Source: Mycobacterium kansasii ATCC 12478 (lineage in GTDB: Bacteria; Actinomycetota; Actinomycetes; Mycobacteriales; Mycobacteriaceae). Taken from it: DNA of 64,000 nt. Below the pieces are notes generated by a model, which was not told the origin of the DNA, searched no databases, and saw nothing but the letters and a program-made list of their open reading frames with translations. The DNA lies in contig NC_022663.1 of NCBI RefSeq assembly GCF_000157895.3, positions 930,001-994,000 of the forward strand, read 5' to 3'. Shown here piece by piece: positions 33,172-42,377 of this stretch; within the stretch, counting starts at the first letter, position 1, and every line of letters starts with the position of its first letter. A program made the position numbers and the translations under genes.

Positions 33172-33684
33172 ATGCCGATAGTCAGGTTGCTGCTCGTCCT
33201 CGCGCTGAGTTGGCCGGGGATCGTGGCATGCGGGTCGCAGCAGCAGGCGCCGCCACGCGCGTCGGCTTCGAGTTCCACCTCGACGACGGTCACCACGAGC
33301 ACTGCGACCACCACCGAATCCAGCACCACTGCGTCGCCTCCCACCACCACCGCACCGTGTGTGGGGTTGTCGATCTGTCCACCGCCGCCGCCGGACGCCG
33401 AGGGCAATCCCGCGTGTTTCTACTCCGACGGCTGGCAGGCGACGTCGTCCGGGGCCGGTATCGAGGTGTGGTATTTCCATGAGCCGCAGAACATGTCGAA
33501 GCCCGACAAGGTGACCGCGGTAGTGCGCAAGAAGGACGGCACCACCGAGTCTCAGGAAGCCGATATCCAAGCGGGGCAACAGGTACACCGCTTCGAGTTT
33601 GCGACCATCAACCAATCCACTGTGGCAGAAGTGTTTCTGGACAGCAGCACCGGCCGCTGCTTCGTCATCGGGCCGGGCAGCTGA
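33172..33684 (+). CDS. Secreted lipoprotein with Ser/Thr-rich linker
   Basis: A 170-residue protein with a signal peptide and a lipobox-like GIVAC, giving a lipidated Cys20. A low-complexity Ser/Thr stretch (about 28-62, probable O-glycosylation region) follows, then a Pro-rich turn and a small beta-rich domain with four cysteines that could form disulfides. It should be anchored on the outer face of the plasma membrane. No known family recognised. It converges within 6 bp on the downstream SDR gene. Confidence 0.82.
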   Translation: MPIVRLLLVLALSWPGIVACGSQQQAPPRASASSSTSTTVTTSTATTTESSTTASPPTTTAPCVGLSICPPPPPDAEGNPACFYSDGWQATSSGAGIEVWYFHEPQNMSKPDKVTAVVRKKDGTTESQEADIQAGQQVHRFEFATINQSTVAEVFLDSSTGRCFVIGPGS

Positions 33685-33689
33685 CGATC

Positions 33690-34508
33690 TCAGCGTCGGT
33701 CTCCTGACACATCGCGCGGCGGGGCACCGATGAGTTTCTGCATCAGCCGGTGCCCGCCGAGGACTATCGCGGCACGATCGGGTCCACTGCCGCGCTGCAC
33801 CGCCGCGGCATTGTCACCGGCGATGAACACCGGACCGTTTGCCAGGTTCTCCAGCCCCGCGCGCGCCACGTCGGCGGGTTCGGTAACCGGGATCCCGGGC
33901 ACGTCGAAGTTCAATCCGGCTCGCTCCATGGCCGGCGTGCGCGTGACCCCCAGCACCAGTTCCAGGACGTCAACGCCGTGGTCGCGCAGCTCCAGCCACA
34001 GGCTCTCGGCGAACAGCCGGCTGAACGCTTTGCTGCCGGTGTACACCGCCTGACGCATCGAACCGTAGGTCGCCGCGGTCGAACCGACCAGCAGGATGCC
34101 GCCGCGGCGGCGGGCTCGCATCGACCGCCCGAAGTGGTGCACCAGTTCCAGCATCCGGGTCACATTGAGGTCGATGACCCGACCGACGTCGGTCAGGTCG
34201 GCGTCAAGGAACTTCTGGCGGCACGTGTTGGCGCCGGCGTTGTAGATCAGCAGGCCAACCTCCAGGTCGGCCGCTTCCGCACTGATTCGCCAAACCGATT
34301 CGGGGTCAAGGAGATCCACGGCGATCGTATGCACTTGCACGCCCAGCTGCCGGCAACTGTCCGCGGTGTCGGCCAGCGGTCCCGGCCTGCGCGCGATCAG
34401 CATCAGGTTCAGTCCGTGGCCGGCCAACTGCTTGGCGAACTCGGCTCCTACGCCCTCCGAACCACCGGCGATCACCGCCCACGGGCCGTATTTCGCGACG
34501 TCGGGCAT
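33690..34508 (-). CDS. Short-chain dehydrogenase/reductase
   Basis: A 272-residue classical-type SDR. The cofactor loop is AVIAGGSEGVGAEFAKQL, with ARRPGPL after beta-2 (the Arg suggests NADP(H)); NAG reads YNAGANT; the catalytic Ser lies in VGSTAATYG and Tyr-x3-Lys is YTGSK. Likely cytosolic and possibly acting in lipid or sterol metabolism; the substrate is not evident. It is divergent from an enoyl-CoA hydratase gene 112 bp away. Confidence 0.88.
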   Translation of the reverse strand: MPDVAKYGPWAVIAGGSEGVGAEFAKQLAGHGLNLMLIARRPGPLADTADSCRQLGVQVHTIAVDLLDPESVWRISAEAADLEVGLLIYNAGANTCRQKFLDADLTDVGRVIDLNVTRMLELVHHFGRSMRARRRGGILLVGSTAATYGSMRQAVYTGSKAFSRLFAESLWLELRDHGVDVLELVLGVTRTPAMERAGLNFDVPGIPVTEPADVARAGLENLANGPVFIAGDNAAAVQRGSGPDRAAIVLGGHRLMQKLIGAPPRDVSGDRR

Positions 34509-34620
34509 GGTTCCTCCTCAGCGCTGCTGGCCGGCACCACGTGGCATCGGCGGAAGCCACCAGCTCTATTCGGACACCGCAAGCGGGTTCGCGCCAGACC
34601 GGGTCCCTACAGTTTCCGTC

Positions 34621-35397
34621 ATGAGCACCGTCTTGGACATTGCCACCAACGGACCCGTCCGGACCTGGACGATCAATCTGCCCGATGTCGGCAACGCGAT
34701 CACCGGCAAGGATTTCATCGCCGCGTTCGAGGCCGCCGTCGACGGCGCCAACGCCGACACCGGTGTCTGCGCGGTCATTCTCACCGGGACGGGCAAGATC
34801 TTCTCCGCGGGCGGCAACGTCAAAGAGATGGCCAACCGCGACGGGATGTTCGGGCTGGACGCACTCGACCAGCGGCACGCCTATATCGACGGCATCCAGC
34901 GGATCCCGCGGGCTCTAACGCGCCTCGAGGTTCCGTTGATCGGTGCCGTCAACGGGCCGGCCATCGGCGCCGGTTGTGACCTGGCGATGATGTGCGACAT
35001 CCGGGTCGCGTCCGAGCGCGCCTGGTTCGCGGAGAGCTTCGTCCAGCTCGGCCTGATTCCCGGCGACGGCGGCACCTGGTTTCTGCAGCGGATCATCGGC
35101 TACGAACGCGCCGCGGAGATGACGTTCACCGGCGACCGCGTCGACGCCACAACCGCCCTGCAGTGGGGCATGGTCAGCCGCGTGGTGCCCCACGAGGAAC
35201 TGCTCACCGAGGCACACGCGCTGGCCGAACGCATCAGCAAGAATCCGTCCCACGCGCTGCGGATGGCCAAGCGGCTGCTGCAGGAGTCGCGGACCGGCTC
35301 ACTGGAGTCGACGCTGGGACTGGCCGCGGCGATGCAGCCGCTGGCGCATCGCGATCCCGAGCACCAGCACCGCATTGCCAAGTGGAAGACGAGCTGA
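34621..35397 (+). CDS. Enoyl-CoA hydratase/isomerase family protein
   Basis: A 258-residue crotonase-fold protein. The oxyanion-hole motifs are SAGGNVKEM and NGPAIGAGCDLAMMCDIRVA, and the second catalytic region reads FVQLGLIPGDGGTWFL; in hydratases a Glu is expected near LGLIP, where here it is Asp/Gly-rich, so dehydratase versus isomerase activity is open. First gene of a three-gene operon with two acyl-CoA dehydrogenases; its stop overlaps the next ATG (TGATG). Confidence 0.9.
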   Translation: MSTVLDIATNGPVRTWTINLPDVGNAITGKDFIAAFEAAVDGANADTGVCAVILTGTGKIFSAGGNVKEMANRDGMFGLDALDQRHAYIDGIQRIPRALTRLEVPLIGAVNGPAIGAGCDLAMMCDIRVASERAWFAESFVQLGLIPGDGGTWFLQRIIGYERAAEMTFTGDRVDATTALQWGMVSRVVPHEELLTEAHALAERISKNPSHALRMAKRLLQESRTGSLESTLGLAAAMQPLAHRDPEHQHRIAKWKTS

Positions 35398-36548
35398 TGC
35401 CACCGCCGAGGCTGGTGCCGCCCGCCGTCGTCGACGCATCGGCGACATCGGCGACGGATGCCTTGCGCGCCGAGGTCCGCGCGTTTCTCGCCGAGCAACT
35501 GGCCGCCGGTTCGTTCACCCCGTCCGTCGATGCCTGGCTGACGCGCTGGGACGAGAACTTCACCGCGGCGCTGGCGGCGCGCGGCTGGCTGGGCATGACG
35601 GTGCCCGTCGAATACGGCGGGCACGGACGCTCGTTTGTGGAGCGGTTCGTTGTCACCGAAGAACTCCTGGCGGCCGGTGCTCCCGTCGCTGCGCATTGGG
35701 TCGCCGACCGCCAGATCGTGCCGTCGCTGCTCAAATACGGCACCGAGGCTCAGAAGTCGCATTTCCTGCCCCGGATCGTGCGCGGCGAGTGCTTTTTCGG
35801 CATCGGCATGAGTGAACCGGACTCCGGCTCCGATTTGGCCAGTGTGCGCACCCGGGCCGAGCGCGTCGAGGGTGGCTGGTCGCTGTCGGGCACCAAGGTC
35901 TGGACGTCGGGCGCCCACCTCGCGCACGCGTTCATCGTGCTCGCCCGCACCGCGCCGGTCGATCCGACCGATCGGCATGCCGGACTCAGCCAGTTCATCG
36001 TCGACCTGCGCGGGACCGGCGGCCTCGATATCCGGCCGATCGTCTCGATGAACGGCGACCACCACTTCAACGAGGTCATCCTCGACGCGGCTTTTGTGTC
36101 CGACGACATGGTGTTCGGCGAAATCGGCCACGGTTGGCAGCAGGTGACCTCGGAGCTGAGCTTCGAGCGCAGCGGGCCCGAACGCTTTCTGTCGACCTTC
36201 GTGCTGCTGGCATCGGCCGCCGAAAACATGGCTGCGCAACGACTTTCGTACGACGTCGACCTGGGCCGGCTGGTGGCGCGGGTGGCCGGTCTGCATCAGA
36301 TGTCGGCCGCGGTGGCCGGGGCGCTGCAGCGCCATGACCGGGCCGACATCCCCGCGGCGGTGGTCAAGGTGCTCGGCACCACCACCGAAGGTGATATCGC
36401 CGACTTCGCCGATCGGCACGCCGGTGGCGATTCGCACCACGCCGAGCTGGTGTCGCGGGCGGTCGACCAGCGTCCGGGTTTCACGCTGCGGGGCGGAACC
36501 AACGAGGTGTTGCGGGGTGTCATCGCGCGGGGGCTGGGACTGCGATGA
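35397..36548 (+). CDS. Acyl-CoA dehydrogenase (FadE family)
   Basis: A 383-residue flavoprotein that oxidises acyl-CoA to enoyl-CoA. The FAD/substrate segments are visible: FFGIGMSEPDSGSDLASVRTRA, WSLSGTKVWTSGAH, and the C-terminal RGGTNEVLRGVIARGLGLR. The ATG at 35397 overlaps the hydratase stop and gives the family N-terminus; the longer frame runs through the hydratase gene. It overlaps the next acyl-CoA dehydrogenase by ATGA. Such adjacent pairs in mycobacteria form alpha2beta2 heterotetramers, for example in cholesterol side-chain degradation, so a heteromer is likely. Confidence 0.9.
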   Translation: MPPPRLVPPAVVDASATSATDALRAEVRAFLAEQLAAGSFTPSVDAWLTRWDENFTAALAARGWLGMTVPVEYGGHGRSFVERFVVTEELLAAGAPVAAHWVADRQIVPSLLKYGTEAQKSHFLPRIVRGECFFGIGMSEPDSGSDLASVRTRAERVEGGWSLSGTKVWTSGAHLAHAFIVLARTAPVDPTDRHAGLSQFIVDLRGTGGLDIRPIVSMNGDHHFNEVILDAAFVSDDMVFGEIGHGWQQVTSELSFERSGPERFLSTFVLLASAAENMAAQRLSYDVDLGRLVARVAGLHQMSAAVAGALQRHDRADIPAAVVKVLGTTTEGDIADFADRHAGGDSHHAELVSRAVDQRPGFTLRGGTNEVLRGVIARGLGLR

Positions 36549-37573
36549 CGACCGTCGATCCAACCGGCCCGGTCGACCCCGATCTGGTCGAGATGATGGA
36601 CGCCGTCTTCGCCGGATACCGCGACACACATTCCGTGGGCGCGGCGCTTGACGCCCAACTGTGGACACGCCTCGACGATCTCGGCTTGGTGCGGCTGACC
36701 GGCTCCGAAGAGTCCGGCGGCAGCGGGGCCGGCTGGTATGAAGCAGCGGAGCTGCTTTCCGCCGCGGTTCGTCACGCCGTGCGAATTCCGTTGGCAGAAC
36801 ACGATTTATTGGCATGCTGGCTGTTACAGGCCAACCGGATGCCCGTCGACGGCGCGGTGCGGACGGTGTGCCTGCTCGATGACCGGGGCAGGTCCGACGA
36901 CGTGCCCTGGGCCGGCGCCGCCGAGCGGATCGTGATCGTCTGGCAAACCGGCGACGGATACCGGGTGGCCGACGTGGCGGCGGAATCGCTGGTTGTCACC
37001 CCTGGCGCCAACCTGATCGGCGAACCGCGGGACACGGTATCCGCCGACCCCGTGGCGCTCGCCGGTACGCCGGTCGGCGGGCATCTGGTGACGGCGCTGA
37101 CGCTAAAGTCCGCACTCGTGCGGGCGATCCAGGTGTGTGCGGCGCTGGACCGGATTGTGCAGCTGTCCATCGAGCATGCGACAACACGGTGCCAGTTCGG
37201 CCGGCCGCTGTCGAAATTCCAGGCGATACAACATCTGATCGCCGACATCGCCGCCGAGGCCGCCCTCGCCCGTGCCGCGACGGAGGCCGCGCTCACCGCG
37301 GCCGTGCGCAGCGACTGGTCCGCGCAGAACCTCGATTTCCTTGTCGCCGTGGCACGTTCGTGTGCGGGCCAGGCCTGTTCGGTTGTGGTGCGCAACGCCC
37401 ATCAGGTCCATGGCGCCATCGGCACCACTCGGGAACACCGCCTGCACGAGTTCACCCGTGCAGCACTGGCGTGGCGCTCGGAGTTCGGTTCGGTCCACTA
37501 CTGGGACGAGCAGGTCACCCGTGCGGCACTACGAGCGGGGTCGGCCGGCCTCTGGAGCTTGATCACCGGATGA
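36545..37573 (+). CDS. Acyl-CoA dehydrogenase-like partner subunit
   Basis: A 342-residue divergent acyl-CoA dehydrogenase. The N-terminal half is poorly conserved and lacks the usual flavin-binding TEPxxGSD motif; the C-terminal helical domain is typical (TRCQFGRPLSKFQAIQHLIADIAAE, NAHQVHGAIGTTREHRLHEF). This is the profile of the non-catalytic or half-site partner of a heterotetrameric FadE pair. Translationally coupled to the preceding gene. A strong hairpin lies just downstream. Confidence 0.85.
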   Translation: MTTVDPTGPVDPDLVEMMDAVFAGYRDTHSVGAALDAQLWTRLDDLGLVRLTGSEESGGSGAGWYEAAELLSAAVRHAVRIPLAEHDLLACWLLQANRMPVDGAVRTVCLLDDRGRSDDVPWAGAAERIVIVWQTGDGYRVADVAAESLVVTPGANLIGEPRDTVSADPVALAGTPVGGHLVTALTLKSALVRAIQVCAALDRIVQLSIEHATTRCQFGRPLSKFQAIQHLIADIAAEAALARAATEAALTAAVRSDWSAQNLDFLVAVARSCAGQACSVVVRNAHQVHGAIGTTREHRLHEFTRAALAWRSEFGSVHYWDEQVTRAALRAGSAGLWSLITG

Positions 37574-37584
37574 CGCCAGGCGTG

Positions 37585-37612
37585 TTTCGCCGGGCGTAAC
37601 GCCACGGCGAAA
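37585..37612. terminator. Bidirectional terminator-like hairpin
   Basis: TTTCGCCGGGCG pairs with CGCC-A-CGGCGAAA around a TAA loop: 12 bp of stem with one bulged A, flanked by A/T runs. It lies between the convergent ends of the acyl-CoA dehydrogenase operon and the SDR gene. Confidence 0.7.
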
Positions 37613-37668
37613 AATCGAGCGGGATATCGCCCCGGCGTCACGCTCGCGCTGCGGGTCAGGCCGAAGGC

Positions 37669-38442
37669 CTAGCCGGCGTCGAGAACCGGTCCGCCGGCAG
37701 CCGATGCACCCCTGGCGACCACGACCGGTATCGACGTTGCCGGATCGGTGCGCAGGATGGTGTGCACCACGTTGACCAGGTCCTCGACCGGCATCAACTT
37801 GCCCGGCATGCAGCCGCCGGAAAGCCACAGCGGATACGCCTTCATGGCAAGGTCGCGATCCCAGCCGACGTTCATTGCCGTCCGCGCGTCACCCTCGCCG
37901 CCTGCGCACTCGCCCACGATGAGGCAGGTGAATCCGATTTCCGGGTGCTCGGCCCGCCACGCCTCGACCAGCCTCTCCAGGGCCGCCTTGCTGACCCCGT
38001 ACGCGCCGAGGCCCGGCCACGGCGGTGTGTAACCGCCGGTGTCGGAGGACAGGTAGATCGCCTTGCCCGAGGCGGCGGCCAAATGCGGCACCGCCGCCGC
38101 GGTGGCCACCGACGCGCCGATGACGTTGGTGTCGAAAACTCGCCTCCAGGTGTCGGCATCGGTGTCGACCAGGCGCACCAGTGGGCTGATGGCCGGGGTG
38201 TAAACGAGGTTGTCGAGGCCGCCGAGCGCCTCGGCGGCCGCGGCGATGGCCGCTCGGCACGACGCCTCGTCGGTGACGTCGCACTCCACGGCGATGGCAC
38301 CGGGGCCGGCCTCCCGGGCCGCGGCCTGGGTTCGCTCGAGCCGCCGCGCCAGCAGCGCGACGTCGTCGCCGCGCCTGGCAAGCCCGACACCGATGCAGCG
38401 CCCCAACCCGCTCGAGGCGCCGATGACCACCGTTTTCGACAT
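37669..38442 (-). CDS. Short-chain dehydrogenase/reductase
   Basis: A 257-residue SDR. The nucleotide loop TVVIGASSGLGRCIGVGLARRG is followed by LARRLER (NADP(H) preference) and ECDVTDE. The catalytic region has LSSDTGGYTPPWPGLGAYGVSK: Ser, and Tyr-x3-Lys as YGVSK. Residue NNAG is replaced by VYTPAIS, a common variation. Convergent with the acyl-CoA dehydrogenase operon; substrate unknown. Confidence 0.88.
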   Translation of the reverse strand: MSKTVVIGASSGLGRCIGVGLARRGDDVALLARRLERTQAAAREAGPGAIAVECDVTDEASCRAAIAAAAEALGGLDNLVYTPAISPLVRLVDTDADTWRRVFDTNVIGASVATAAAVPHLAAASGKAIYLSSDTGGYTPPWPGLGAYGVSKAALERLVEAWRAEHPEIGFTCLIVGECAGGEGDARTAMNVGWDRDLAMKAYPLWLSGGCMPGKLMPVEDLVNVVHTILRTDPATSIPVVVARGASAAGGPVLDAG

Positions 38443-38557
38443 AGCCGCCTCCTACCCCAAGCGTTGACCCTGTGCGACGAGACCCGCCAGAGCCACAGCG
38501 TATCGGGTCGCCGAAACTGTGTTATTGCAGACAAACTACGAGTACGGGCCTGCAAAA

Positions 38558-40792
38558 CTACAGTCTCGGCGAGACGGCTGGTCGGGCACCCGACTCGAAA
38601 CGCCACTGCCCGGCAATGCCGGTGATATCGGGCTGGCTCTGCTGCGATTCGCTCGCGGCTTGCAGCACCACCGTGCTGCGCGCATCGACGGTGAGCCTTG
38701 CCGCGGCGGGCAATTCGTCGCGCGGCGCCAGCTGCCGGGCACCGGTATAGACCACCGTGCGCCACTTCTCGCCGAATTTTGCTGGTGGCAAGGTGAATTC
38801 GATCGGCTCGTGGTGTGCGTTGAAGCACAGGACGAACGAGTCGTCGAACACCCGCTGACCGCGCAGGTCGCGGTCGGGAATGCCGTGGCCGTTGAGGAAC
38901 ACCGCGATGGACTTCGCGAAGCTTGCGCCCCAGTCCTCGTCGGTCATCTCCGACCCGTCGGCGGCAAACCAGGCGATGTCGGGCAGACCGTCCTCACCGC
39001 GACGGCCCACCGGCTTGCCGGAAAAAAACCGGCGCCTGCGAAACACCGGGTGGTTGGCGCGTAATGCCGACACCGCGCGGGTGAAATCCAGCAGGCCGAC
39101 GTCGGCCTCCGCCCAATTGACCCAGGTGATTTCGTTGTCTTGGCAGTAGCCGTTGTTGTTCCCGTTCTGGGTGCGTCCGAGTTCGTCGCCGTGGCCGATC
39201 ATCGGCACGCCCTGGGACAGCAGCAAGGTGGTGAGAAAGTTGCGCTGCTGGCGGCTTCGCAGCTCGTTGACGCCCGTGTCGTCGGACGGCCCCTCGAAGC
39301 CGCAGTTCCATGAGCGGTTGTGGCTCTCACCGTCGTTGTTGTCTTCGCCGTTGGCCTCGTTGTGCTTGTCGTTGTAGGACACCAGGTCACGCAGCGTGAA
39401 CCCGTCGTGGGCGGTGACGAAGTTGATCGAAGCGACCGGCCGGCGCGCGGTGTGCTCGTAGAGATCGGCCGATCCGGACAGTCGGTAGGCGAACTCGTCG
39501 AGGGTGGCAGGCTCACCGCGCCAGAAGTCGCGGACGGTGTCGCGGTACTTTCCGTTCCACTCCGTCCATTGCGGCGGGAAATTGCCCACCTGGTAGCCGC
39601 CGGGCCCGACGTCCCAGGGCTCGGCGATGAGTTTGACCTGACTGACCGTCGGATCCTGTTGTACAAGTTCGAAAAACGTTGCCAGCCGGTCAACTTCGTA
39701 GAATTCCCGGGCCAGCGTCGCGGCCAGGTCGAACCGGAAGCCGTCGACGTGCATCTCGGTCACCCAGTAGCGCAACGAATCCATGATCAGCTGCAGTGAA
39801 TGCGGATGACCGACATTGAGGCTGTTGCCCGTACCGGTGTGGTCCAGGTAGTAGCGCTTGTCGTCGTCGACCAGCCGGTAGTAGGCGGCGTTGTCGATTC
39901 CGCGCATCGACAGCGTCGGGCCCAGGTGGTTGCCCTCGGCGGTGTGGTTGTAGACCACATCGAGAATGACCTCGATGCCCGCCTCGTGCAGGGTGCGCAC
40001 CATCGCCTTGAACTCCTGCACCTGCCCACCTGCCGACGTGGCGCTGGAATACTTCGGGTCGGGCGCAAAGAACGAGATGGTGTTGTAGCCCCAGTAATTC
40101 GAGAGCCCCTTCTCGACCAGAGTGGAGTCGTTGGCGAAGTGGTGCACCGGCATCAGCTCGATCGCGGTGACGCCGATGCTGGTGAGGTGCTCGACGATCG
40201 CCGGGTGGGCCACCGCGGCGTAGGTGCCGCGTAGGTGCTCCGGGACGTCCGGGTGCGTTTGCGTCAGACCTTTGACGTGAGCCTCGTAGATGACGGTGTC
40301 GGCGTAGTGGTGATTCGGCGGGCGGTCGGTGCCCCAGTCGAAGTAGGGATTGATCACCACGGCCTTGGGCATGCTGGCCGCCGAGTCGTCGTCGTTGCGG
40401 CTCTCCGGGTCACCAAAGGGGTAGCCGAACAGCGATTGGTTCCAGTCGAAAATGCCGTCGATGGCCTTCGAATACGGGTCCAGCAGCAACTTGCTTGGGT
40501 TGCACCGGTGGCCCGCGCGGGGGTCGTAGGGACCATGGACCCGATACCCATAGCGCTGGCCGGGTTCGATGGTCGGCAGGTAGGCGTGCCAGACAAAGGC
40601 GTCGACCTCGGGCAGGGTGATCCGGGTCTCGGTGCCGTCGGCGTCGAACAGGCACAGCTCGACCCGCTCGGCGACCTCGCTGAACAGCGCGAAATTGGTG
40701 CCAGCCCCGTCATACGTCGCGCCCAGCGGGTAGGCCCGGCCGGGCCAAACCTCGAGAGTGGGCGTGGGGGCGACGACGGGAGCGCTGGTCAT
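38558..40792 (-). CDS. glgX: Glycogen debranching enzyme GlgX/TreX
   Basis: A 744-residue GH13 isoamylase-type enzyme that hydrolyses alpha-1,6 branches of glycogen or maltodextrin. An N-terminal CBM48-like domain (FALFSEVAERVELCLFD) precedes the catalytic barrel: VVYNHTAEGN, nucleophile Asp in DGFRFDLAATL, acid Glu in LIAEPWDVG and the third Asp in VTAHDGFTL. The start ATG at 40792 gives MTSAPVVAPTPTLEVWPG, the family N-terminus. Monocistronic, divergent from alkB. Confidence 0.94.
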   Translation of the reverse strand: MTSAPVVAPTPTLEVWPGRAYPLGATYDGAGTNFALFSEVAERVELCLFDADGTETRITLPEVDAFVWHAYLPTIEPGQRYGYRVHGPYDPRAGHRCNPSKLLLDPYSKAIDGIFDWNQSLFGYPFGDPESRNDDDSAASMPKAVVINPYFDWGTDRPPNHHYADTVIYEAHVKGLTQTHPDVPEHLRGTYAAVAHPAIVEHLTSIGVTAIELMPVHHFANDSTLVEKGLSNYWGYNTISFFAPDPKYSSATSAGGQVQEFKAMVRTLHEAGIEVILDVVYNHTAEGNHLGPTLSMRGIDNAAYYRLVDDDKRYYLDHTGTGNSLNVGHPHSLQLIMDSLRYWVTEMHVDGFRFDLAATLAREFYEVDRLATFFELVQQDPTVSQVKLIAEPWDVGPGGYQVGNFPPQWTEWNGKYRDTVRDFWRGEPATLDEFAYRLSGSADLYEHTARRPVASINFVTAHDGFTLRDLVSYNDKHNEANGEDNNDGESHNRSWNCGFEGPSDDTGVNELRSRQQRNFLTTLLLSQGVPMIGHGDELGRTQNGNNNGYCQDNEITWVNWAEADVGLLDFTRAVSALRANHPVFRRRRFFSGKPVGRRGEDGLPDIAWFAADGSEMTDEDWGASFAKSIAVFLNGHGIPDRDLRGQRVFDDSFVLCFNAHHEPIEFTLPPAKFGEKWRTVVYTGARQLAPRDELPAAARLTVDARSTVVLQAASESQQSQPDITGIAGQWRFESGARPAVSPRL

Positions 40793-40976
40793 GGCGCAGT
40801 TGATACCCCGTCGGTGCCGCGGCCAAACCCGGCCCGCGTTATCCACGTCGGCTTCGGTGGACGTCAGTCGCATGCGAAACATCCTGCAGGGGAGTCGATT
40901 TCGCGGCGCACGGTGCCGGCTCCGCGATTGGGATGCCAGCGCGCACTGCGGCACCCGGAGCCGTCGGCCACCCCGA

Positions 40977-41031
40977 TTGAACAAATCTAATGATTTATCT
41001 ATCTATTGCACAAATGATCTGATATGTTCAA
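40977..41031. promoter_or_regulatory. AT-rich inverted repeats upstream of alkB
   Basis: In an unusually AT-rich patch, TTGAACAAATC (40977-40987) is mirrored by GATATGTTCAA (41021-41031), 10 of 11 positions. A second half-site, TTGCACAAAT (41006-41015), pairs with the same right arm. This looks like an operator for a dimeric repressor, plausibly the TetR protein encoded after alkB. The ATG is 45 bp downstream. Confidence 0.5.
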
Positions 41032-41075
41032 TGCGCCGCCGCCCCGGCGGTGACCTAGTCCAGAAGGGAAACATC

Positions 41076-42299
41076 ATGGGGACCACCGCAATGGGAGCAG
41101 TAACAGAGTCTCCGGTCGAACGATGGCGGGACCGTAAGCGACACCTGTGGCTGGTGGGACTCGTCCTGCCCACGGCGTTGCCGGTGAGCGTGGCGCTTGC
41201 CTGGGTGTTCGGCAAACTCGGCTGGAACGCCGCCACACCGGTGTTGTGGTGGGTCGGGCCACTGCTGCTTTACGTGCTGTTGCCCATCCTGGATCTGTTC
41301 TTCGGCCCCGACGGCCAAAACCCGCCCGACGAGGTGATGGAGCGACTCGAGAACGACAAGTACTACCGCTATTGCACGTACGCGTTCATTCCGTTCCAGA
41401 TGGTCAGCCTGGTGCTGGCGTGCTACCTGTGGGCGGCCGAAGACCTGAGCTGGCTCGGCATCAGCGGCGGCCTGGGCCTGATCTCCAAGATCGGCGTGAC
41501 GCTGACCATCGGCGTCGTCGGCGGGGTGGGCATCAACACGGCCCACGAGTTGGGGCACAAGCGCGAGAACCTCGAGCGATGGCTGTCCAAGATCACCCTC
41601 GCCCAGACGCTGTACGGACACTTCTACATCGAGCACAACCGCGGCCACCACGTGCGGGTGGCCACCCCGGAGGATCCGGCCAGCGCGCGATTCGCAGAAA
41701 GCTTCTGGATGTTCTTGCCGCGCAGCATGTTCGGCTCACTCAAGTCGGCCTGGGAACTGGAAAAGACTCGCATGCAGCGGATCAACCAGCCCACCTGGAG
41801 CCTGCGCAACGACGTGCTCAACGCCTGGGTCATGTCGATCGTCCTGTTCGGTGGGCTGACCGCCGTCTTCGGGTGGCAGGTGCTGCCGTTCCTGATCATC
41901 CAGGCGTTCTACGGCGCGTCGCTGCTGGAATCGGTCAACTACCTCGAACATTACGGTCTGCTGCGGCAACGGACCGCTTCCGGACGCTACGAACGGTGCG
42001 CGCCGGTGCACAGCTGGAACTCCGACCACATCGTCACCAACATCTTCCTTTACCACCTGCAGCGGCACAGCGACCATCACGCCAATCCCCTGCGCCGCTA
42101 TCAGACGCTGCGCAGCATGGCCGGTGCCCCCAACCTGCCCAGCGGGTACGCCACCCTGATCACCCTGACCTACCTTCCCCCGCTGTGGCGAAAGGTGATG
42201 GACCACCGCGTAATCGAGCACTACGGCGGTGACATCACCAAGGTGAACATCGATCCGCGCAAGCGTGGCAGAGTCCTGGCCCGCTACGGAAGCCGGTGA
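41076..42299 (+). CDS. alkB: Alkane 1-monooxygenase AlkB
   Basis: A 407-residue integral membrane non-haem di-iron hydroxylase that oxidises n-alkanes at the terminal carbon. About six transmembrane helices occur (two before residue 75). The conserved histidine boxes are HELGHKRE, EHNRGHHV, the NYLEHYGL signature and LQRHSDHHANP. The start ATG follows GAAGGGAAACATC; the upstream in-frame extension is GC-rich noise. No rubredoxin genes follow, although they accompany alkB in many mycobacteria, so electron donors must be encoded elsewhere. Confidence 0.95.
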   Translation: MGTTAMGAVTESPVERWRDRKRHLWLVGLVLPTALPVSVALAWVFGKLGWNAATPVLWWVGPLLLYVLLPILDLFFGPDGQNPPDEVMERLENDKYYRYCTYAFIPFQMVSLVLACYLWAAEDLSWLGISGGLGLISKIGVTLTIGVVGGVGINTAHELGHKRENLERWLSKITLAQTLYGHFYIEHNRGHHVRVATPEDPASARFAESFWMFLPRSMFGSLKSAWELEKTRMQRINQPTWSLRNDVLNAWVMSIVLFGGLTAVFGWQVLPFLIIQAFYGASLLESVNYLEHYGLLRQRTASGRYERCAPVHSWNSDHIVTNIFLYHLQRHSDHHANPLRRYQTLRSMAGAPNLPSGYATLITLTYLPPLWRKVMDHRVIEHYGGDITKVNIDPRKRGRVLARYGSR

Positions 42300-42377
42300 T
42301 TGCCACCGGTCCATGCCCGGTGCCGGCCCGCGGGTACCGAACCCGGCCCCGCGGGCACGACACCGAAAGCCCGGTCC

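Noticed and set aside
34992..35396. N-terminal extension of the acyl-CoA dehydrogenase
   Set aside because: It runs out of frame through the enoyl-CoA hydratase gene; the ATG at 35397 overlaps that gene's stop and gives the normal family N-terminus.
37614..37646. Second hairpin (CGAGCG...CGCTCG) after the acyl-CoA dehydrogenase operon
   Set aside because: Six-base stem with a long loop; the adjacent 12-bp stem already explains termination.
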